A DNA stretch of 11,265 nucleotides from Pseudomonadota bacterium. GTDB taxonomy: Bacteria; Pseudomonadota; Gammaproteobacteria; Pseudomonadales; Pseudohongiellaceae. The position numbers and the translations under genes were made by a program. The notes beneath the pieces are model-generated. The model worked only from the letters and a program-made list of their open reading frames with translations, was not told the origin of the DNA and did not search any database. The stretch lies in the NCBI GenBank assembly GCA_022563075.1, contig JADFOC010000035.1, positions 1 to 11,265 of the forward strand, written 5' to 3'. This document shows, piece by piece, positions 6,542 through 11,265 of this stretch; within the stretch, counting starts at the first letter, position 1; the number at the start of each line of letters is the position of its first letter.

Positions 6542-6860
6542 TGTTCAATACCTCTATTTGTTGATTGGTATTAATAGGCAGAGAATACAGTACGCCCAGC
6601 CTGTTCGTGAGTCCAGTCACCTGCTGACTGACTGTGCGGGACTTCAAACTCGACGTTCACCGCGCCGTCTGCTGGCACCTTCCTGGCGATTACCAGCAAT
6701 CTCCTGGCCCAATGCCGCCATGCAAGCTTTTACTTTTCCCGGTCCAGGCAACACTAAACCGTTGAGGGTTGCGTCATGAATCGCCTTGCTGACTCTTTAC
6801 TGATCGGTTAGCTTAACAAGAACAATGCGTACTGACCGGCACCAATCGCAGCCGCGTAGG
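6542..6860. other. Gene-poor stretch with possible remains of a minus-strand gene
   Basis: No intact gene. On the minus strand, two partial frames read as protein-like text. One, from about 6791 to 6648, reads SKAIHDATLNGLVLPGPGKV and goes on to KACMAALGQEIAG before ending in TGA. The second, in another frame from about 6705 to 6575, contains LVIARKVPADGAVNVEFEVP and HSQSAGDWTHEQAG, ending in TAA about 33 bases before the ATG at 6541. They overlap, and neither has a good start codon. A frameshifted relic is one explanation; chance is another. The promoter of the peptidase gene that starts at 6868 should also be here, but I cannot pick a convincing one. Confidence 0.3.
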
Positions 6861-6862
6861 AG
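6858..6862 (+). promoter_or_regulatory. Shine-Dalgarno site deciding the start at 6868
   Basis: AGGAG with a five-base spacer to the ATG at 6868. The in-frame GTG at 6862 overlaps this site and so is the less likely start. Confidence 0.75.
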
Positions 6863-6867
6863 TGACC

Positions 6868-9309
6868 ATGACTATTGCAACCTGTTCGAAGTGCAAAGTT
6901 TATATAATAATTGCAATGCTACTCTCGGTTTGGAGTGTGCTGGCGAATGCACAGAGCACAGACCAATCCTACCGACTGCCGCCATTGGACATAGCCGATA
7001 TTGTCGATGCAGCGCCCACTCCCGGGGTATTGGTCGATCCGCGAAATAATTGGATATTGTTGATGAGTCGCCCTGGTCTACCGACGATCGCCGAATTATC
7101 CGAGCCAGAATTACGCATTGCCGGCATGCGCATCAACCCGGCCAATAATGCGGCCAGTAGGCGCACTTATTTCAATGGCCTCACACTGCGACATCTCGGC
7201 GATGCCAGTGAGCGACGTATTGTCGGACTACCGAATAGTCCCCGTATCGACTCGGTAACCTGGTCACCAGACGGAGAACACCTGGCTTTTGTTCTCGACC
7301 GGGGCAGCCAGGTCGAACTCTGGGTGGCCGATATCGATTCCGGGCAGGCGCGCAAGCTGTTGGATACACCGGTAAACAGTATTTTTGGGCAGCCATACTC
7401 CTGGTTATCGGACAGCGAATCCCTGGTGGTAAAAACCATTCCGCGCGATCGAGGTCTGGCACCGGTTATGCCTTTAGTACCAACCGGACCCATAATACAG
7501 GAATCATCGGGACGTCCTGCTGCTGCCCGTACCTATCAGGATTTACTGATTAACTCGCACGACGAAGATTTATTTGATTATTACGCTGCGGTGCAGCTTT
7601 TGCTGGTGTCTCTGGATGGCAGTAGCACGGCATTGAATGACCCGGGGCTGATACGCCGTGCCATCCCCTCCCCGGATGGCGAATATATCCTGGTTGAAGT
7701 AATACACCGACCGTTCTCTTACCTGGTGCCAAATTCGCGATTCCCGCGACGCCTCGAAGTGTGGGACGCCCAAGGTAATTTGTCGTGGCAACTGGCTGAC
7801 CTGCCGTTGGCGGAGGAAGTCCCCATCGGACGAGATGCGGTACCGACCGGACCACGCTCCGCCAATTGGCGTACCGACACCGGTGCGACAGTTTACTGGG
7901 TGGAGGCTCGGGATGGCGGTAATCCCCGGATCGAAGCCGAAGTGCGCGATGTGGTGCTGTCAATGGAGGCACCGTTTACCACGCAACCCAAAGAAATTAT
8001 TTCACTGCAGTTGAGGTATGCCGGTGCCACGTGGGGCAATGGTGAACTGGCGCTTATCTCTGAGAACTGGCGGTCCAACAGACAGATACGGACGTGGATG
8101 GTGGCTCCGGATGCCACTTCGCCTGGCAAGACGTTGTTGTTTGATCGCTCCAGCGAAGATCGCTATAACGACCCGGGAACCCCGGTGATGGTGGCCAATG
8201 CCTATGGTCGATTCAATATGCTCATTAGTGACGACAACCGTGCCATTTACTTGCGCGGTCAGGGTGCATCGGATGAGGGAGATCGGCCCTTCCTCGATAA
8301 ATTTGAACTATCCAGCAAATCCAGTCAGCGGCTATGGCAGTCCGAGGCCCCTACCTATGCGACATTTATCGCTTTCCTCGATGACGATCAACAATCTGTC
8401 TTGATTCGGCGTGAATCCCCAACCACCCCGGGAAATTATTTCCGACTGCAACTTGCCGATCCGGACAACGCCCAAGCCCTAACCAGCTTTCCCCACCCTT
8501 ATCCGCAGATGGCCAACGTATATAAGGAAGTGCTGCGTTATCAACGGGACGATGGCGTGATGCTGACTGCGACGCTTTACCTGCCACCGGGCATGACGCC
8601 CGACGACGGCCCTTTCCCTATGCTGATGTGGGCCTATCCCCGTGAATATAAAGATGCTGCATCGGCCGGACAAATGCGTGGATCACCTTATCGCTTTAAT
8701 GCAATCAGCGTGAATGGCCCCCTGCCCTTCCTGGCGAGCGGCTATGCCGTGCTGGACGGACCGACAATGCCTATTGTGGGCGAGGGTGATTTGGAACCCA
8801 ATGACGTATTTGTTGAACAATTGGTAAGCAGTGCGGCGGCGGCGGTGGATGCAGTGGTGTTGCGTGGAGTGGCAGAGCGCAACAAGATTGCCGTGGGCGG
8901 TCATTCCTATGGAGCCTTCATGACGGCCAATTTATTAGCACATTCCGACCTGTTTGTTGCCGGCCTGGCTAGAAGTGGTGCTTATAACCGCACCCTGACG
9001 CCATTTGGATTTCAGTCCGAAGAACGCACGTACTGGGAGGCACCCGAGGTGTACTTCAACATGTCACCGTTCATGCATGCGCAGATGATAAATGAACCCC
9101 TGTTGCTGATTCATGGGGAAGCTGACAATAATTCAGGCACATTTCCCTTGCAGAGCAGACGTTTCTACAATGCACTCAAGGGTCATGGGGTCAAGACGAG
9201 ACTGGTCATGTTGCCGCACGAAAGTCATGGCTATCGTGCTCGGGAATCAGTCATGCACACGTTGTGGGAAATGAATACCTGGCTCAATCGTTACCTGAAG
9301 GGAGAATAA
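6868..9309 (+). CDS. Exported S9 peptidase, glutamyl endopeptidase type (CGEP/S9D-like)
   Basis: The ATG at 6868 (AGGAG five bases before) gives 813 residues. The N-terminus is a Sec signal: a short polar part with CSKCK, a hydrophobic core (VYIIIAMLLSVWSVL) and likely cleavage after ANA28. Residues about 45-550 form a beta-propeller, with the recurring pattern WSPDGEHLAFV (132-142) and IPSPDGEYILVEV (266-278). The alpha/beta-hydrolase domain follows (about 555-813): MLMWAYPREYK, GPTMPIVGEGD, GGHSYGAFMTANLLAHS with nucleophile Ser680, RSGAYNRTLTPFGFQ, HGEADNNSGT with Asp753 and PHESHGYRARES with His787. From memory these stretches match plant chloroplast glutamyl endopeptidase almost word for word, so cleavage after Glu is expected. 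The signal predicts a periplasmic enzyme, unlike the stromal plant protein. It is convergent with the antiporter gene and follows the oligopeptidase gene in the same direction at 725 bases, too far to assume an operon. Confidence 0.95.
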   Translation: MTIATCSKCKVYIIIAMLLSVWSVLANAQSTDQSYRLPPLDIADIVDAAPTPGVLVDPRNNWILLMSRPGLPTIAELSEPELRIAGMRINPANNAASRRTYFNGLTLRHLGDASERRIVGLPNSPRIDSVTWSPDGEHLAFVLDRGSQVELWVADIDSGQARKLLDTPVNSIFGQPYSWLSDSESLVVKTIPRDRGLAPVMPLVPTGPIIQESSGRPAAARTYQDLLINSHDEDLFDYYAAVQLLLVSLDGSSTALNDPGLIRRAIPSPDGEYILVEVIHRPFSYLVPNSRFPRRLEVWDAQGNLSWQLADLPLAEEVPIGRDAVPTGPRSANWRTDTGATVYWVEARDGGNPRIEAEVRDVVLSMEAPFTTQPKEIISLQLRYAGATWGNGELALISENWRSNRQIRTWMVAPDATSPGKTLLFDRSSEDRYNDPGTPVMVANAYGRFNMLISDDNRAIYLRGQGASDEGDRPFLDKFELSSKSSQRLWQSEAPTYATFIAFLDDDQQSVLIRRESPTTPGNYFRLQLADPDNAQALTSFPHPYPQMANVYKEVLRYQRDDGVMLTATLYLPPGMTPDDGPFPMLMWAYPREYKDAASAGQMRGSPYRFNAISVNGPLPFLASGYAVLDGPTMPIVGEGDLEPNDVFVEQLVSSAAAAVDAVVLRGVAERNKIAVGGHSYGAFMTANLLAHSDLFVAGLARSGAYNRTLTPFGFQSEERTYWEAPEVYFNMSPFMHAQMINEPLLLIHGEADNNSGTFPLQSRRFYNALKGHGVKTRLVMLPHESHGYRARESVMHTLWEMNTWLNRYLKGE

Positions 9310-9383
9310 CCAGGGTTCTCGAACAGGACCAAGGTGTAACCAAAGGTGCCTTAGCTGCCGCTGACTGCAAGGTGTCTATGGGA
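9310..9383. other. Convergent spacer between peptidase and antiporter genes
   Basis: Seventy-four bases separate two stop codons. AAGGTG occurs three times (near 9330, 9341 and 9369), but I find no stem followed by a T run, so no intrinsic terminator is called for either gene. Confidence 0.5.
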
Positions 9384-11265
9384 TCACTTGGTATTTCGGA
9401 GTCGCTGTTTAGCCACCAGTTGCACTGAACTCAGGATGCCTGGGTGGCTCACACAGATTTTTGCCCAGTCATCCCGGTGTAATTCGTATAGTGTGCAGGG
9501 CGTCCTCGCGCTAACCGTCGCGTTTCTAGGAGTTTCCCAGAGCAAGGCGACTTCGCCAAAGAAATCGCCAGCAAACAGATGGGTTAATAGTTTTTGTTCT
9601 CCATTAACTTCATCAAATACGCTAGCTATGCCTCTCGCAATCATGAACAGAGAATCACCCTTCCCGCCCTGACGTATAATGCGCTCGCCCTTGGGGAAAC
9701 TGCGTTCGCTGAGGTGCGCAGCGATGGCCTCGAATTGCGCGGAATCCAAGCCCGTGAACATTGGCACCTTGGTGAGCAATTCGGAAGGTTCAATGTCAAG
9801 AAAATGTGCCAGGTCTCCCTTTTTCAACTCGCGGAGACGTCGGCTCTGAACTTTTAATATTTCATCACTAACTCCCTTTGGAAGAATCCCCATACGAGCG
9901 GTGCGTTGTATCTCTTCCTGTTCACTTATCAACAGCAGTCGATGGCCGAGGCGCTCCTGAATGGCTTCCACAAATTCGGGATATAGGCTGGCAAACTCTT
10001 CTAATTCGTCCTTCCGCGCCGCCTTGAAATCAATGTAGAGCGCCCTTATTATTTCTGCAGCCTCGCCTTTAATACCGCTGTCGCGAGCGATTTCGTCCAT
10101 ATTATTAAGTACGCTGCTGGCGGAACGGAAACGGGCCCAAACTATTTCGTAATCATAAAGAATTTGCCGTTGCTGCTGTCTCTCAACCCAGCGAGGCAGC
10201 AGCCTGATTGCACTCAAGCCCATCAGGATTCGTCGCAATACACGCCTACCGATAGATAGCTGCAGCTCTTCTTCCGGCAGTTGGCAATAGTGCTTGGCAC
10301 TGTCCAGTTGGTGATTTACATGGCTGCTTAATACACGATAAGCCTGTTCGTCGATCAGGCCCTGGCGAAATAGTTCATTGAATCGAGATTTTTCCCGTAC
10401 CAGCACACGCATCGAAAGAACCCTTAACTCTTCCTTACTGTCCAACCCCTTGCACCAGTCTGCGATCTGACGTTCGCGAACTTCAACATCGGCGCGCATC
10501 TCCTCGTTAATGCGCCGTGCGATTCGTTCAGAAAAAAAGCCACCTGCTACCAGTCGTTCTATCTGCGCCAGGCTACGCTGCTTGGCTTGCAATTCTCCCT
10601 CGCGCTGGGCGATCTGGTCGGCTAAATCCGGTTCGTCCAATTTCAGATACTTGACCAAGGGTTCGATAGTGAGTCCTTGCACCAACAGGTTAAATAAAAC
10701 CGCACCGGTTACCACCGCTATCAAGCTATCACGATAAGGGGATTCGGGTAGAGACAGCACAATCGCCAGAGCAATCGCTCCTCGCAAGCCGCCCCAATAC
10801 ATGACCGCCTGATAACTGCGACTGACCGTTTCGATTTTTGGTAGTCGCCCGATCAGCGGCACCAATCCAAACACAACTATCGCCCTGGACAGCAACATTG
10901 CCACCACCACCACGGCAATCAATCCTGCGGAATCCACCAGCGTTAGCAGATCCACATGCATGCCCACCATCAGGAATATCAGGGCGTTGGCTAACCAGGC
11001 GGCATACTCCCAGAAGTTATGGATATACTCTACGGTACTGGGTGATATCTTCGAATGACCGTAGCTACCCACGGTGAGGCCGGCGGCAACCACGGCCATA
11101 ATGCCACTGACGTGAAAGCTGTGTTCGGCAATAATGAACGACAGATAAGCCAGAATCGTCGTCAGGGTAATCTCCACCGGCGGGTTGGACTCCACCATGC
11201 CCAACAGCTGACACACCGCCATGGCAAAGATCCAACCGATAACAATACCGCCGAAGAACACCAGC
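9384..11265 (-). CDS. Na+/H+ antiporter (CPA1/NhaP type) with C-terminal cyclic-nucleotide-binding domain, N-terminus off window
   Basis: The frame stays open to the window edge; the last ATG at 11261 is internal, since the codon before it is also coding. The visible 625 residues begin inside the membrane domain. About six helices remain, with AEHSFHVSGIMAVVAAGL (45-62), NALIFLMVGMHVD (92-104) and the CPA1 signature YWGGLRGAIALAIVLSLP (155-172). The transport-site acidic motif of the earlier helices is outside the window. A helical cytoplasmic linker follows (about 210-490, rich in Glu and Arg), then a CNBD (494-605): LLTKVPMFTGLD, the GDSLFMIARG turn, and the phosphate-binding cassette FGEVALLWETPRNATV, with the conserved Glu570 and Arg579 that contact cyclic nucleotide. 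It should exchange Na+ or K+ for H+ across the inner membrane, with gating by cAMP or cGMP inferred. The layout recalls the sperm exchanger SLC9C1 without a voltage sensor. Perhaps 200 residues are missing. Confidence 0.95.
   Translation of the reverse strand, partial: LVFFGGIVIGWIFAMAVCQLLGMVESNPPVEITLTTILAYLSFIIAEHSFHVSGIMAVVAAGLTVGSYGHSKISPSTVEYIHNFWEYAAWLANALIFLMVGMHVDLLTLVDSAGLIAVVVVAMLLSRAIVVFGLVPLIGRLPKIETVSRSYQAVMYWGGLRGAIALAIVLSLPESPYRDSLIAVVTGAVLFNLLVQGLTIEPLVKYLKLDEPDLADQIAQREGELQAKQRSLAQIERLVAGGFFSERIARRINEEMRADVEVRERQIADWCKGLDSKEELRVLSMRVLVREKSRFNELFRQGLIDEQAYRVLSSHVNHQLDSAKHYCQLPEEELQLSIGRRVLRRILMGLSAIRLLPRWVERQQQRQILYDYEIVWARFRSASSVLNNMDEIARDSGIKGEAAEIIRALYIDFKAARKDELEEFASLYPEFVEAIQERLGHRLLLISEQEEIQRTARMGILPKGVSDEILKVQSRRLRELKKGDLAHFLDIEPSELLTKVPMFTGLDSAQFEAIAAHLSERSFPKGERIIRQGGKGDSLFMIARGIASVFDEVNGEQKLLTHLFAGDFFGEVALLWETPRNATVSARTPCTLYELHRDDWAKICVSHPGILSSVQLVAKQRLRNTK

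Noticed and set aside
6558..6779. Plus-strand frame of 73 codons before the glutamyl endopeptidase gene
   Set aside because: Composition rich in Arg, Pro and Ser as in shadow frames, no ribosome binding site, and the opposite strand reads more like protein.
7167..7493. Minus-strand frame of 108 codons within the second peptidase gene
   Set aside because: Shadow of the propeller-coding region; rich in Arg and Ser, with no homology that I recognise.

Overview
The window looks like a chromosomal segment of a Gram-negative bacterium, most probably a gammaproteobacterium. Reasons: two lipoprotein signal peptides, Sec-exported peptidases, Shine-Dalgarno-led starts, moderate base composition, and an oligopeptidase B sequence that stays close to the enterobacterial enzyme as I remember it. 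A marine or soil oligotroph of the Cellvibrionales type would fit, because DUF3604 lipoproteins and exported S9 peptidases are common there, but the assignment below class is inference only.

Layout from left to right. On the minus strand, 1-1753 encodes nearly all of a DUF3604 (PHP-like) lipoprotein whose C-terminus runs off the window; 2335-2535 is a small two-helix membrane protein; and 2728-3213 is a secreted 161-residue protein with a strong ribosome binding site. A gene-free stretch of about 760 bases (3214-3973) follows, holding an inverted repeat, recurring GTAGC/GCTAC dyads and a 47-bp unit repeated head to tail. On the plus strand, 3974-6142 encodes an oligopeptidase B made as a lipoprotein. 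A poorly organised stretch of about 725 bases follows, with one doubtful minus-strand ORF (6296-6541) and what may be remains of another gene. Then 6868-9309, plus strand, encodes a Sec-exported S9 peptidase closely resembling plant chloroplast glutamyl endopeptidase. Finally, convergent with it, 9384-11265 on the minus strand is the C-terminal two thirds of a CPA1-type Na+/H+ antiporter fused to a cyclic-nucleotide-binding domain; its N-terminus is outside the window.

How the genes relate. The genes are widely spaced and do not form an obvious operon. The theme is the cell envelope: a putative surface or periplasmic hydrolase-like lipoprotein, two exported serine peptidases with complementary expected specificities (after basic residues and after glutamate), and a cation/proton antiporter that may be controlled by cAMP or cGMP. 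The two peptidases could act together in peptide scavenging, but that is inference from proximity and export signals. I see no CRISPR array, tRNA, rRNA, intact transposase, phage gene or evident new multi-gene system. The oddest items are the lipoprotein form and altered P2 pocket of the oligopeptidase B, the antiporter-CNBD fusion, the 47-bp tandem repeat, and a leader sequence shared by two distant minus-strand ORFs.
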